Source of the DNA: Azoarcus sp. Aa7
Lineage (GTDB): Bacteria; Pseudomonadota; Gammaproteobacteria; Burkholderiales; Rhodocyclaceae
Direction of reading: 5' to 3'
Length of the DNA stretch: 60,192 nucleotides
Assembly (NCBI RefSeq): GCF_014822185.1
Contig: NZ_QVLR01000034.1
Coordinates: 1 to 60,192, forward strand
Under the pieces are notes generated by a model. It searched no databases, was not told where the DNA came from, and worked only from the letters and a program-made list of their open reading frames with translations. The translations under genes were made by a program, and so were the position numbers. Within the stretch, counting starts at the first letter, position 1. Each line of letters opens with the position of its first letter. Below are positions 1 through 8,730 of the stretch, piece by piece.

Positions 1-756
1 GGCTTCGCGCCGCTGCAGCGGCTGCTGCGCACCGGCCAGCACGTCGCCATCTGGGACGACCACGACTACGGCCCCGACAACTCGAACCGCGACTTCGCGC
101 TCAAGGCGACGGCGCTGGAGCTGTTCCAGAACTACTGGGCGAACCCCGGCTACGGACTGCCCGGCGTGCGCGGGATCTTCGCCCGGGTACCGCTCGGCGA
201 CGTCGAGCTGTTCCTGCTCGACGACCGTTACCACCGCGACGACGATGCCGCCGCGGACCCGGCGCGGACGATGTTGGGCGCGGTGCAGCTCGAGTGGCTC
301 AAGGGCGCCCTGCGCGACTCGATCGCCACCTTCAAGCTGGTCGTCAACGGCAGCCGCATGCTCAGCGACCGCCCGTCGCCGGAGCAGCGCGGCGGCGAGG
401 GCTGGCACAACTTCCCGCGCGAGCGCCAGGCCTTCCTCGACTGGCTCGCTACGGAGCGCATCGACGGCGTGTTCTTCCTCTCCGGCGACATCCACTACAC
501 CCACCTGACCGAGCGCGGGCGCCCCGGCACCTACCCGCTGACCGAGCTGACCTGCTCGCCGCTGACCGCGCGCGTGCATCCCCGCCCGTTCCCGGTGCGC
601 GAGGTGCCCGGGACGCTGGTCACGCAGCGCAACTTCTGCACGCTGGAGTTCTCCGGGCCGGCCGGCGCGCGCTTGCTGCGCGTCGCCGCATTGAACGCCG
701 CAGGCACGCGCCTGTGGCAGGAGGAGTTTCCGGCCGCGCGGCTGCGCACGCCGTGA
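1..756 (+). CDS. PhoD-like alkaline phosphatase/phosphodiesterase, 3' part (start lies before the window)
   Basis: The frame is open from base 1 to a TGA at 754-756, giving about 251 C-terminal residues. Near the window edge it reads WDDHDYGPDNSNRD, the metal-binding motif of PhoD-type metallophosphatases. Later motifs fit the family: LLDDRYHRD, a VNGSRML segment, and FLSGDIHYTHL near the C terminus with the conserved GDxHxxH metal ligands. PhoD enzymes are secreted, hydrolyse phosphate mono- or diesters and bind Ca/Fe. The N terminus and any Tat signal are outside the window, so export cannot be checked. Nothing downstream looks co-transcribed with it. Confidence 0.9.
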   Translation, partial: GFAPLQRLLRTGQHVAIWDDHDYGPDNSNRDFALKATALELFQNYWANPGYGLPGVRGIFARVPLGDVELFLLDDRYHRDDDAAADPARTMLGAVQLEWLKGALRDSIATFKLVVNGSRMLSDRPSPEQRGGEGWHNFPRERQAFLDWLATERIDGVFFLSGDIHYTHLTERGRPGTYPLTELTCSPLTARVHPRPFPVREVPGTLVTQRNFCTLEFSGPAGARLLRVAALNAAGTRLWQEEFPAARLRTP

Positions 757-1362
757 GCGCGCCCACCCGCCCGGGCTATCGACGCCACGCGCCCGGCGCG
801 CGCGAGCACTCGAGGGGGTCGCGTGCGCGGCGGCGATCGCGGTGTCGCGCTCTTTGCCTCCGGCCACGAACCGCGCTAGCACCAGCGCGGGGCCAGGTCT
901 AGCAAAGTTGCACAGAACCAAGAGGCATTTGCGTCTGGCGACGATCCGGTTTCACTCAAGTCAATTTCCCGGTCAATTCCGACCGGCCACTCGGGCCAGG
1001 TTGAGTGAAACGGCCCCGCGGCGAGATCCGAGGTACCGCGGTCGCCCAGATTGCTGCTTACAGTAGTCGTTGGGTGGCGGCAACTGGCCGTTATGAACAG
1101 CTGTGCAACGGCCACAAGCTGCCGGTGGCCCTTACATTTCCCTTGAATATACATCCGACCACAGACTATGTTGGATCGATGGCATAACCGGATGCCAAGG
1201 TCGCCCATGAGCTTAAGTCCGGCAAGTACACCGCAGCACAACTGAGCGAGGAGATACCGCGAGTCCCCCGGAATCCACCGCTGGCTTGAATCGGGGCACC
1301 TGGAGCCCACTTTGCCGGAGGCCGCGCCAGGACTTTACGTTGCGCGCCCGGGGGAACGACCG
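757..1362. other. 606-bp stretch without a recognisable gene
   Basis: Short open frames exist on both strands, but none has a convincing start, domain or codon pattern. I see no tRNA, terminator or insertion-sequence end. Together with the broken gene that follows, it looks like decayed intergenic DNA. Confidence 0.5.
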
Positions 1363-1512
1363 ATGCTGGAAAAGCATGAAAGCGGATGCGTCTGTGGGTC
1401 TGTGCGCTGTGTGACAACTGGCGAGCCGCTCGGAATGAACGTCTGTCATTGCACCTGGTGTCAGAGACGAACCGGGCGCGTTCCTATCTCCGATTGTTCG
1501 ACCCGGACCTGA
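1363..1512 (+). pseudogene. GFA-family (Mss4-like zinc) protein, N-terminal fragment
   Basis: The frame begins MLEKHESGCVCGSVRC and runs to NVCHCTWCQRRTG, the CxCGxV and CHCxxCQRRTG zinc-binding signature of glutathione-dependent formaldehyde-activating (GFA) family proteins. Members are usually about 115-190 residues. Here the frame stops after 49 residues, just past the second zinc motif, and the rest of the fold is absent. A neighbouring frame stays open for some 60 bases, which suggests a frameshift plus deletion. It probably makes no active protein. Confidence 0.65.
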
Positions 1513-1560
1513 TGGCCGCAGTGGCCGACTCGAGATCCCATCAAGGGAAAGTCGTGCACC

Positions 1561-1920
1561 ATGACAAGTGAAAAGCAGCGGCTCAGTCCTTCTTGGGAGA
1601 AGGCCAAGGCCCTCAGCGCCATTGTCGCGACCGCCGTGATTCCGATTGCGATTGCCTGGAGCGGCAACTGGTACGGACAACTGCAAAAGGACAAGGAGCT
1701 TCAGCTGAAGTACATCGAACTGTCGATTCAGATCCTGTCGGCGCCACCCTCGCCGACAAATCAGGCGGTTCGCAAGTGGGCGGTCGATACCATCAACAGG
1801 TACGCTGAGGTCAAGATCGACGCCCAGGCCGAAAACGAACTCCTGAATCAACAGCTTCGTCGCATCATCGAGGAGTACGACGCCACGGCCAGAAAAATCC
1901 TTGAGGAACTGAACAGGTAA
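1561..1920 (+). CDS. Small hypothetical protein with one membrane segment and a coiled-coil-like tail
   Basis: This 119-residue product was not recognised. Residues about 19-39 (ending IVATAVIPIAIAWSGNWYG) look like a single N-terminal membrane anchor. The rest is charged and heptad-like (QLQKDKELQLKYIELSIQIL, then ENELLNQQLRRIIEEYDATARKILEEL), consistent with a cytoplasmic helical domain. The ATG follows GTGCACC without a clear ribosome-binding site. It lies 49 bases before another hypothetical gene, so the two may be a pair. No function is proposed. Confidence 0.55.
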   Translation: MTSEKQRLSPSWEKAKALSAIVATAVIPIAIAWSGNWYGQLQKDKELQLKYIELSIQILSAPPSPTNQAVRKWAVDTINRYAEVKIDAQAENELLNQQLRRIIEEYDATARKILEELNR

Positions 1921-1969
1921 CGAAGAAAGCGGTCGTCGCAAGACGAGGCCGCGTAGGGAGGGCTGAGGC

Positions 1970-2497
1970 ATGTCCATGAACATCGAGTTCTCCGATCTCT
2001 ACGAGCAATGCGGAAACTGTGCTGGAACGGGTACCGTGATTGAAACAACTACCTACGGGACTCCGTTCCGAAAACAGTGCCCCAAATGTCATGGCTTGGG
2101 CAGCATCAAAAAGCCCAGTTATCGGCACCGTGGCCCTCGCGATTGGGACGAGGGGGACGAGAACGACACTGAACCCACCGATGACGACGAAGCGGACCTG
2201 GACCCTCAGACCGCCTACGACCTGTTATGCCGCGAAGTCGGGGAAACCCAGGCCATCCTGGAATCCCAAGTAATGCAGACCGCGGGCCTAACCTATGATG
2301 ACAAGTTGCAGCTGCGGATGCGCCTCCACGTCGTCGATCCACACATAGCCAATTCTGAGGATGGCCTCGACAGCCTCATTCATGAGGCCGAAGAACGCGG
2401 CATGACCGGTATTGCCTGCGAATTGAAGGAACTCGTAATCAAGTACCTGCAGCTCAGAACGCTCCAGATTCGGCTCAAGCTGCGGTCGGAATCGTAG
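1970..2497 (+). CDS. Hypothetical protein with a DnaJ-type CxxCxGxG zinc finger
   Basis: The product has 175 residues. Residues about 14-45 hold CGNCAGTG and CPKCHGLG, two CxxCxGxG repeats like the cysteine-rich zinc-finger module of DnaJ and of many small redox or protein-binding proteins. There is no J domain. An acidic linker follows (EGDENDTEPTDDDEADLD), then a helical C-terminal half with LREVGETQA-like and KELVIKYLQLRTLQIRLKL segments. The start is supported by GGGAGGG a few bases upstream. It may be co-expressed with the preceding membrane-anchored protein. The zinc finger is seen; any chaperone role would be inference. Confidence 0.65.
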   Translation: MSMNIEFSDLYEQCGNCAGTGTVIETTTYGTPFRKQCPKCHGLGSIKKPSYRHRGPRDWDEGDENDTEPTDDDEADLDPQTAYDLLCREVGETQAILESQVMQTAGLTYDDKLQLRMRLHVVDPHIANSEDGLDSLIHEAEERGMTGIACELKELVIKYLQLRTLQIRLKLRSES

Positions 2498-2857
2498 TGC
2501 GAGGCACAAATCGTCTGACGTTCCTCGTTGTGGCCGGCCTCTATACGACCAATTGGGCGCAGGTGCCTGTGGCAGGGTGAACGTCTGCTTCCACGGAAGA
2601 GCTACTTTCGTTTCGGGTCGCTGACTGTCGGTCGAGCCACCGCGAAAGCTGCGGCTTAACCTTCAAGCGTGAGGAACGGCAGCGGTAGGGCGGCGGACTG
2701 CAGCCCTTCGTTACGGGACCTGAACGGCTCCTCCGGCCGAACTGCGCTCACCCTAATGGAGCGGTGACCGACAGGTGGCTGCATGGACCGGCCGTTCAAC
2801 TGACTGCCCGGCGCGAGGATGAACCAGCCTGATTTGGCCGGTTCCACCTGCCCCAAT
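2498..2857. other. 360-bp intergenic stretch with no gene
   Basis: It lies between the convergent zinc-finger gene (+) and the FAD oxidoreductase gene (-). The segment around 2650-2690 (GCGGCTTAACCTTCAAGCG) weakly resembles the right end of an integron attC site, but no matching complementary half was found. No confident terminator is visible. Confidence 0.4.
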
Positions 2858-4168
2858 TCATCGCATCGCCCGATCCAACACCTCCGCCGCCCGCTCCCCA
2901 CTGAACACCGCCGCCTCGACCCCCGCCTGCGAGAAGTAGTCCCCGGCAAGGCACACCCGCGGCGGCATCGCCTTATGCACCGCATCGAGCTTGCTGTAAT
3001 GCCCCGGGCCGGCAATCGTGAGGCCGCGGTCATAGCGGAAGAGATGCACGAAAGTCGGCTCGGGTGCGGCGCCGAAGGCCTTGGTCGTTGCTTCGAGGGC
3101 TTCGCGCTTGATGTCTTCGTCGCTCATCTGCGCGAGCGGCGGGGTATTGAAGTAGACGCCGACGACCTCCCCGCCTTTCGGCACCGAGCCGGGATGGCGG
3201 CGGCTGTGCAGGACGATGGCGCCGATGTTGCGGGTTTCGCCGACGCCGACGGGCAGCACGATGTCGGTCGGGTAGTTCGGCCACGGGCTTTTCGCGTAGC
3301 CGATCGCGACGTGGGCGTAGTCGGTGTAGGGGGCTTCGGTCAGCCTGCGCCGCGCGTCGGCGTCGATATGGGATTCGAGGAGTTTCGCCGCGACGAAGGC
3401 TTCGGTGGCGACGACCAGGCCGTCGGCGTCGTGCGCTTCGCCGTTGGCGAACACCCGGAACCCCTTGCCGTTGCGCTCGACGCGCTCGACCGGCGACGAG
3501 AGGCGCACCTGGGCGCGCTTCGCGGCCTGGACGAACCATTCGCTGACCTGCCCGATGCCGCCGGGCGGCACCGAGAGCTGCATCTTGTGGGCCTGGCGGA
3601 TGATGGCGTGGGGGAACGGCGTCGACAGCCAGCTGGCGGGCACGGCGTAGAGGAAGTCCATGATCGGGCGCACGATGTACTCGTAGGCGCGGTCGCCGAG
3701 GCTGCGGCGCGACCAGGTTTCCAGGTTCTCGCCGGTGTCGAAGGCGGCGAGTTCGGCGCCGTCGAAGGGGTTTTTGGCGCCGCCGGCGAAGTGCAGCTTG
3801 AGGCCGGCCATCGCCACCTTCAGCTTGTCGCCGAGGGTCAGCACCGGGATGCGCAGGTAGCTCGGCAGCGACACGAAACTCACCGGATAGCGGGAGTCGT
3901 CCTTGTCCTGCAATTCGGAGTCGCCGCCCCAAGGCACGAGGTCGCGGTCGCGGCCCATCTCGGCGAGCAGCGCGGAGGTGCGCGGGTAGATGCCGCCCAT
4001 CAGGAAGAGCGCGCCGGTCGCGAGGTTGAAGCCGTCGCGTTTGAGCTGCTTGGTACGGCCGCCGACCTGGTCCGAGGCTTCGAACAGCAGCACGTCGTGG
4101 CCCTGCTTGCTGAGGGTGTAGGCAGCCGCGCAGCCGGCGGGGCCGCCGCCGATGACGATGGTTTTCAT
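2858..4168 (-). CDS. FAD-dependent amine-oxidase-fold oxidoreductase, last gene of the molybdenum dehydrogenase operon
   Basis: The product has 436 residues. It opens with the dinucleotide-binding motif IGGGPAGCAAAYTLSKQG (residues about 6-23), then VLLFEASDQVGGRTKQ, the second glycine motif of flavin amine oxidases, protoporphyrinogen oxidases and carotenoid desaturases. The C terminus has VCLAGDYFSQAGVEAAVFSG, the usual FAD-closing motif. There is no signal peptide, so it is probably cytoplasmic. Its ATG overlaps the TGA of the chaperone gene by 4 bases, so the two are translationally coupled. Known ethylbenzene-dehydrogenase operons do not require such a protein. It could oxidise a product of the Mo enzyme, desaturate a terpenoid-like substrate, or act in cofactor supply. 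The fold is clear; the substrate is not. Confidence 0.8.
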   Translation of the reverse strand: MKTIVIGGGPAGCAAAYTLSKQGHDVLLFEASDQVGGRTKQLKRDGFNLATGALFLMGGIYPRTSALLAEMGRDRDLVPWGGDSELQDKDDSRYPVSFVSLPSYLRIPVLTLGDKLKVAMAGLKLHFAGGAKNPFDGAELAAFDTGENLETWSRRSLGDRAYEYIVRPIMDFLYAVPASWLSTPFPHAIIRQAHKMQLSVPPGGIGQVSEWFVQAAKRAQVRLSSPVERVERNGKGFRVFANGEAHDADGLVVATEAFVAAKLLESHIDADARRRLTEAPYTDYAHVAIGYAKSPWPNYPTDIVLPVGVGETRNIGAIVLHSRRHPGSVPKGGEVVGVYFNTPPLAQMSDEDIKREALEATTKAFGAAPEPTFVHLFRYDRGLTIAGPGHYSKLDAVHKAMPPRVCLAGDYFSQAGVEAAVFSGERAAEVLDRAMR

Positions 4169-4701
4169 GAGGTTTCCTTGATGTTTTTTTGCAGGTCTTC
4201 GCTGACGAAGGCTTCCGTCAGTTCGACCAGATCCCGGCAGGCGGGCGATTCGCTCTTGAATGCTGTTCGCACGCCGCGCACGAGGCGCAGAAGGTGACGC
4301 GAGATGAAATCGCGTTGTGCGCGCAGCAAAGATTCGATCGCCTCGGGCTGGCCTGCGGAGCGCTCTTGCTGCAGCGTCAGGAAGTGCATGAATTCGAGCT
4401 CGACGCTAAGGTGGTCGGGCATCTCGGCATGCTCGTCGCGCCCGAGACCGAAAAAGCCGTAGAAGCGCATCAGTTCCTCGAACAGCGCCGTCTGGTCGCC
4501 GCCGGCGTAGGCGCCTTCGCGCAGCGAGCAGGCTTGCTCACTGACGGAGGGATCGAAGGCCGCGTTGAAGTCGCTGCCGGCGATCGCGACCGGCCCGCTG
4601 GCCGCGCCTTCGTAGGTGAAGGCGCGCGACAGCGCGGCGTACATCGCGCTGCGGCCGAGGGCGCTGCGGGAGAGGTCGAGGAATTCGTCGGGCGCGTTCA
4701 T
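4165..4701 (-). CDS. TorD/DmsD-type assembly chaperone (delta protein) of the molybdenum dehydrogenase
   Basis: The product has 178 residues starting MNAPDEFLDLSRSALGRSAMY. A longer frame is open upstream, but the ATG at 4701 overlaps the alpha-subunit stop in an ATGA junction, which fixes the start. It is all-helical in composition, with MRFYGFFGLGRDEHAEMPDHL followed by ELEFMHFLTLQQ. This is the region conserved in NarJ/DmsD/EbdD-type chaperones, which bind the Tat signal and help insert the molybdopterin cofactor before export. It sits directly behind the catalytic subunit, as expected for a dedicated chaperone. It is not part of the mature enzyme. Confidence 0.85.
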   Translation of the reverse strand: MNAPDEFLDLSRSALGRSAMYAALSRAFTYEGAASGPVAIAGSDFNAAFDPSVSEQACSLREGAYAGGDQTALFEELMRFYGFFGLGRDEHAEMPDHLSVELEFMHFLTLQQERSAGQPEAIESLLRAQRDFISRHLLRLVRGVRTAFKSESPACRDLVELTEAFVSEDLQKNIKETS

Positions 4702-7613
4702 GCCGGCGCTCCTTCCGCGATGCGCTCGATTTCGATCCGCGTGTCGCGGTCGAAGACCGAGTTCTGCCCCTGCAGCACGCCCGCGGTGAGGTGCGGATGG
4801 CCGCCCGCGAGCTCGACCGGGTTGAGCGGCGTCGGCGAGACGCTGTTCATGTCGCCACCGCCGGAGAACTGGTACTGCTCCCAGGCGTGGTACATCAGCG
4901 TCTGGCCGGGGCGCAGACTGGGCGAGACCTTGGCCTTGCACTTGAAGCGGCCGACGTCGTTCCAGACGCGGATCCAGTCGCCGTCGATGATGCCGCGCTT
5001 CGTGGCATCAGCCATCGACACCAGCATGTAGGGCTCGGGGCGGGCTTCCAGGCGCAGCATGATGCGGCTGTCGCGCCAGGTGGAATGGATGCTCCAGCGC
5101 GTCTTGCCGCCGGTCATCATCAGCGGATAGTCGCCCCCGATCGTCGGCGGGGCCTTGAAGCGCGGCAGCAGCTCGTCGAGTTCCTCGTAGAACGGGTGGT
5201 CGACGAAGAACTGGATGCGCCGGCTCGACGTCGGGTACGGCACCTTGTCGCGCACGTGGAAGGTGAGCGGCACGATGCTGTCGTTCTCGGGGAACTCGCA
5301 CATGTTGCCGATCGAGCTGGGCTCTTCGGGCAGTTTCTCGAAGCGCGCGAAGCCCTTTTGCTTGATCTCGTCCCACGACAGCTTCTTGTGCGTGCCGCCG
5401 AGGTCGTAGATGGTGCGTGCGACCTTGTCGTCGTCGCCTTCCTTGAACTGGCCGTTCATCGTGAGGTCGTCGTACAGCGTGTCGAGCTTCACCTCCAGAC
5501 CCTGCGGGCTTTGCACCGACTTGATGCCGCGCGCGCGGGCGCGCTTCTGGATCGCCTCCGACAGCGCGACGATGATGCTCCAGTCGGACTTCGACTCGCC
5601 CAGCGGCTTCGTCGCCTGGTCGGTGATCGTGAGATACGGCGACAGCGGCGTGACCCACTTCAGCGAGGTGCGCTCGTACCACGGCGCGACCGGCAGCACG
5701 TAGTCCGCGTGGCGCGCGGTGGAGTTGATGCGCCAGTCCATGACGACGATCTTCTTCAGCTTGGGCCACAGCACTTCGAGCAACTTCTCGCTGCCGCGGG
5801 CGCGGCGCAGCGTGTTGCTGCACAGCGAGATCATGATGCGCGGCGGACGGTCCGGCGGCGGGTTGAGCGGCTGCCACTGCTTGGCGAGCGCCTCGTCCAG
5901 GTACTCGCCGAGCGGGCGCTTGTTGCCGAGTCCCCACTCGTCGGCACGCTTCGACAGCTCGCCGACGCCGCCGTGCACGGACCAGAACAGCGTGCCGGAG
6001 GTCCACACCGGCAGGCGCAGCAGTTTGTTGCCCGGCGCGAACATCATCCGACCGAGGTCGGTGACGATCATCTCCTGCGTGTCACCGGCTTCGAGCCGCT
6101 GCTGGATCAGCGGTTCGAGCTTGCCGAAGGTCTGCGCCGCCTCCTGCAGCGACGGCGGGATCGCGAATTTGTCGCCGCCGTCGGGCGTGAGCAGCGGGAA
6201 GCCGGAGAAGCCCGCGCCGCGGCGGCCGATGTTGCCGGTGAGCGCGAAGATCAGCGCCATGCTGCGTTCGGCGAGGTTGCCGTGGAAGTATTTGCACAGG
6301 CTCGTCTGCGCGATGTTCGAGACCTTGTCGGCGCTGACGATCTCGCGCGCGAGGCGGCGGATCAGCTTCGGGTTCACGCCGCACAGTTTCGATGCCGCTT
6401 CGGGCGTGTAGTCGGCGAGGCGGTCGCGCAGCAGGGAGAACACGCTGCGCACCTCGACCTTTTGGCCGTCCTTCAGCGTCACGGTCTTCGTGACGTCGAG
6501 CGCAGGGTTCAGCGCCTCCAGCGCCAGCGAGCGGAAAGGCGCGGTCTGCAGACTGTCGCTCGCCGCATCCCACAACATGTGGTGGTCCGCGCGCCCGCCC
6601 TCCTCCACGTCCGCCTGCTTCAGGAAGCGCAGCGAGTCGCTGCGCACCAGCAGCGGCAGGTCGGTCTGTTCCTTGACGAAGGTTTCCTTCACGTGGCCGC
6701 CGGCGACGATCTCGTGGCAGATTGCCAGCGCAAGGGCTGCGTCCGTCCCCGGCTTGATCGGGACCCACAGGTCGGACTTGGTCGCCGAGGGGCTGTAGTC
6801 GGGCGCGATCGAGACGATCTTCGCGCCGCGGTAGCGCGCCTCGGTGAAGAAGTGCGCCTGCGGGATCTGCGTGTAGACCGGGTTGCCGCCCCAGAACAGG
6901 ATCAGGTCTGAATAGAAGTAGTCGTCGGCCGAGCGCTCGAAGACGATCTTGCCGAAGGTCTCCAGCGTGCCGCGGCGCGAGTCGCCGATCTCGCCGTCCA
7001 TGTCGAGCCCGATCGACTGGGTCAGCATGCTGAAGCGGCCCTGCGCCGCCATCGACACACCGAGGTCGATGCCGGGGCCGAGGTCCCAGATCGTGCGATC
7101 GGTGCCCTCTTCCAGGGTGACGTCGAGATAGGTGTCGGCGATGTCGGCGAGCGCCTCGTCCCAGCTCACCCGCTCCCACTTGCCGCTGCCGCGCGGGCCG
7201 ACACGGCGCAACGGATGCGTGATCCGGCTCGGATCGTACATGCGTTCGGAAAAGCAGCCGCCCTTCTGGCAGCCGCGCGGGTTGTAGTCGGGCAGCTCGG
7301 CATTGACCTGCTCGTATTCGCCCGCCTGCTCCTCGCGATAGACGATGCCGTCCTTGACGTAGACATCCCACGAGCAATGCGCCTGGAACCAGCAGTTGAG
7401 GTGGTGGGTGCTGCGCACGACCTTGTCCCAGGTCCACTGGCTGCGATAGACGTCCTTCCACGAGGTGTAGAGCGGCACCGCCGGCAGCGGACCGGCCCCC
7501 GCTGCTGCTGCCGACGACACGACGAAGTTGGGCATGGACAAACTGCCCATCAAGGCCGCGGCGCTCTTCAGGAAACCACGACGATCGATTCCCGCACTCA
7601 TTCCCGAAGTCAT
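4698..7613 (-). CDS. Molybdopterin catalytic alpha subunit, type II DMSO-reductase family (ethylbenzene-dehydrogenase-like)
   Basis: The product has 971 residues with a twin-arginine signal (DRRGFLKSAAALMGS, residues about 10-24), so it is exported folded. The FS0 iron-sulfur site is seen as His70-x3-Cys74-x5-Cys80 and Cys115. A histidine as first ligand marks the NarG/EbdA branch; NarG has three residues between the first two cysteines and this protein has five. The stretch QSIGLDMDGEIGDSRRG (about 199-215) holds the aspartates that align with the Mo-ligand Asp of the family, followed by the conserved DDYFYSDLILFWGGNP and AHFFTEARYRGAK. Length matches EbdA-type subunits (about 970). Start: ATG after GGGAGG, overlapping the beta stop. 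Likely reaction: oxygen-independent hydroxylation of a hydrocarbon C-H bond in the periplasm. Ethylbenzene, p-cymene and steroid or terpenoid side chains are all possible; sequence alone does not decide. Confidence 0.9.
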   Translation of the reverse strand: MTSGMSAGIDRRGFLKSAAALMGSLSMPNFVVSSAAAAGAGPLPAVPLYTSWKDVYRSQWTWDKVVRSTHHLNCWFQAHCSWDVYVKDGIVYREEQAGEYEQVNAELPDYNPRGCQKGGCFSERMYDPSRITHPLRRVGPRGSGKWERVSWDEALADIADTYLDVTLEEGTDRTIWDLGPGIDLGVSMAAQGRFSMLTQSIGLDMDGEIGDSRRGTLETFGKIVFERSADDYFYSDLILFWGGNPVYTQIPQAHFFTEARYRGAKIVSIAPDYSPSATKSDLWVPIKPGTDAALALAICHEIVAGGHVKETFVKEQTDLPLLVRSDSLRFLKQADVEEGGRADHHMLWDAASDSLQTAPFRSLALEALNPALDVTKTVTLKDGQKVEVRSVFSLLRDRLADYTPEAASKLCGVNPKLIRRLAREIVSADKVSNIAQTSLCKYFHGNLAERSMALIFALTGNIGRRGAGFSGFPLLTPDGGDKFAIPPSLQEAAQTFGKLEPLIQQRLEAGDTQEMIVTDLGRMMFAPGNKLLRLPVWTSGTLFWSVHGGVGELSKRADEWGLGNKRPLGEYLDEALAKQWQPLNPPPDRPPRIMISLCSNTLRRARGSEKLLEVLWPKLKKIVVMDWRINSTARHADYVLPVAPWYERTSLKWVTPLSPYLTITDQATKPLGESKSDWSIIVALSEAIQKRARARGIKSVQSPQGLEVKLDTLYDDLTMNGQFKEGDDDKVARTIYDLGGTHKKLSWDEIKQKGFARFEKLPEEPSSIGNMCEFPENDSIVPLTFHVRDKVPYPTSSRRIQFFVDHPFYEELDELLPRFKAPPTIGGDYPLMMTGGKTRWSIHSTWRDSRIMLRLEARPEPYMLVSMADATKRGIIDGDWIRVWNDVGRFKCKAKVSPSLRPGQTLMYHAWEQYQFSGGGDMNSVSPTPLNPVELAGGHPHLTAGVLQGQNSVFDRDTRIEIERIAEGAPA

Positions 7614-8719
7614 TCGCGGCCTCCCTTCTTGAATTCTTCCTTCGTGTAGAAACGGATCGCCGCCTGCTGCTGCGGCGCGCGGGACTTTTGCTGGTTCTGC
7701 GGAATCGGGCGGTTACGCGCGGCATCGCGCGGGTGCTTCTGGAACGGCCCGAACATGTCGAGCCATTTGCGCGCGATCAGCAGATCCATCAGTTCGGTTT
7801 TCTCGCCGCGCTTGTTGCGCTCACGCTCGCGTTCGAGCGTCTTCAGTGCGTCATGCACGCCATCGCCGAACAGCGACACCAGGTATTCCGTCGGGATGCG
7901 CGGCTCGTCGGTCGGATTGCCCTCGTCGTCGATCTTCGGCGGCGACAGCGGCGGCACGTAGAACACGTTGGGCTGGGTGCCGTACTCGGCATGCAGCGGC
8001 AGCGCGACCTTGTGCTTCGTCACGAGCTTCCAGATCGGCCCTTCCGGGTCGTCGAGGTAGCCGACGAAGCGCACGCGCCCCGGACACTGGCGCGAGCAGG
8101 CGGTCGTCACGCCCTCGTCGATGCGCGGGAAGCAGAAGATGCACTTCTGCGACACCTCTTCGACCTCGTTGTAATAGATCTTCTTGTAGGGGCAGGCCTC
8201 CTGGCAGAAGCGGTAGCCCTTGCAGCGGTCCTCGTCGATCAGAACGATGCCGTTGTCCTCACGCTTGCTGATCGCCTTGCGTGGGCAGGCTTCGAGGCAG
8301 GCCGGATGCGTGCAGTGGTTGCAGATGCGCGGCAGATAGAAATAGTGGCTGTTGGGGAATTCGCCGCCGCCCTGGTCTTCGTCCCAGTTCGGCCCCTTGC
8401 CATGCTTGCCGCCATCGGCCGCGAGGGATATCTCGCCCTTGCCGCCGAAGAAGACTTCCTCGTGATTGAATTTCCAGGCCTTGCCGAAATCCTCCACGCC
8501 CGGGCGCTTGCCGGGCTGCGCGACACCGTCGCGAAAGCCGCCGCCCATGCTCTCGAAGCCATGCGGCGTGCCGCTGCCCGGCTGCGTGTTCACGGTGTTC
8601 CACAGCATGTGTTCCATACCCTCGCGGCGCGTCCACAGCGTCTTGCAGGCCACCGTGCAGGTCTGGCAACCGATGCACTTGTTGAGGTCCATCACCATCG
8701 CGACTTGTCGTTTGCTCAT
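7610..8719 (-). CDS. Iron-sulfur electron-transfer beta subunit of the molybdenum dehydrogenase
   Basis: The product has 369 residues starting MSKRQVAMVMDLNKCIGC. Four cysteine groups are visible: Cys15/18/21/25, Cys133/136/141/145, Cys166/172/176 and Cys193/196/208/212, the four-cluster pattern of NarH/EbdB/DdhB. In the third group the fourth ligand position is aromatic (CKGYRFCQEACP, Tyr169), as in subunits that carry one [3Fe-4S] cluster. The protein has no signal and should travel through Tat with the alpha subunit. It carries electrons from the Mo site to the haem of the gamma subunit. The start lies 11 bases after the gamma stop; the stop overlaps the alpha ATG. Confidence 0.9.
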   Translation of the reverse strand: MSKRQVAMVMDLNKCIGCQTCTVACKTLWTRREGMEHMLWNTVNTQPGSGTPHGFESMGGGFRDGVAQPGKRPGVEDFGKAWKFNHEEVFFGGKGEISLAADGGKHGKGPNWDEDQGGGEFPNSHYFYLPRICNHCTHPACLEACPRKAISKREDNGIVLIDEDRCKGYRFCQEACPYKKIYYNEVEEVSQKCIFCFPRIDEGVTTACSRQCPGRVRFVGYLDDPEGPIWKLVTKHKVALPLHAEYGTQPNVFYVPPLSPPKIDDEGNPTDEPRIPTEYLVSLFGDGVHDALKTLERERERNKRGEKTELMDLLIARKWLDMFGPFQKHPRDAARNRPIPQNQQKSRAPQQQAAIRFYTKEEFKKGGRE

Positions 8720-8730
8720 GTCGCGCCCCT

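Noticed and set aside
2640-2690. Integron attC-like sequence (GCGGCTTAACCTTCAAGCG)
   Set aside because: It resembles one end of an attC, but no complementary half, core GTTRRRY pair or cassette array was found around the small genes at 1.5-2.5 kb.
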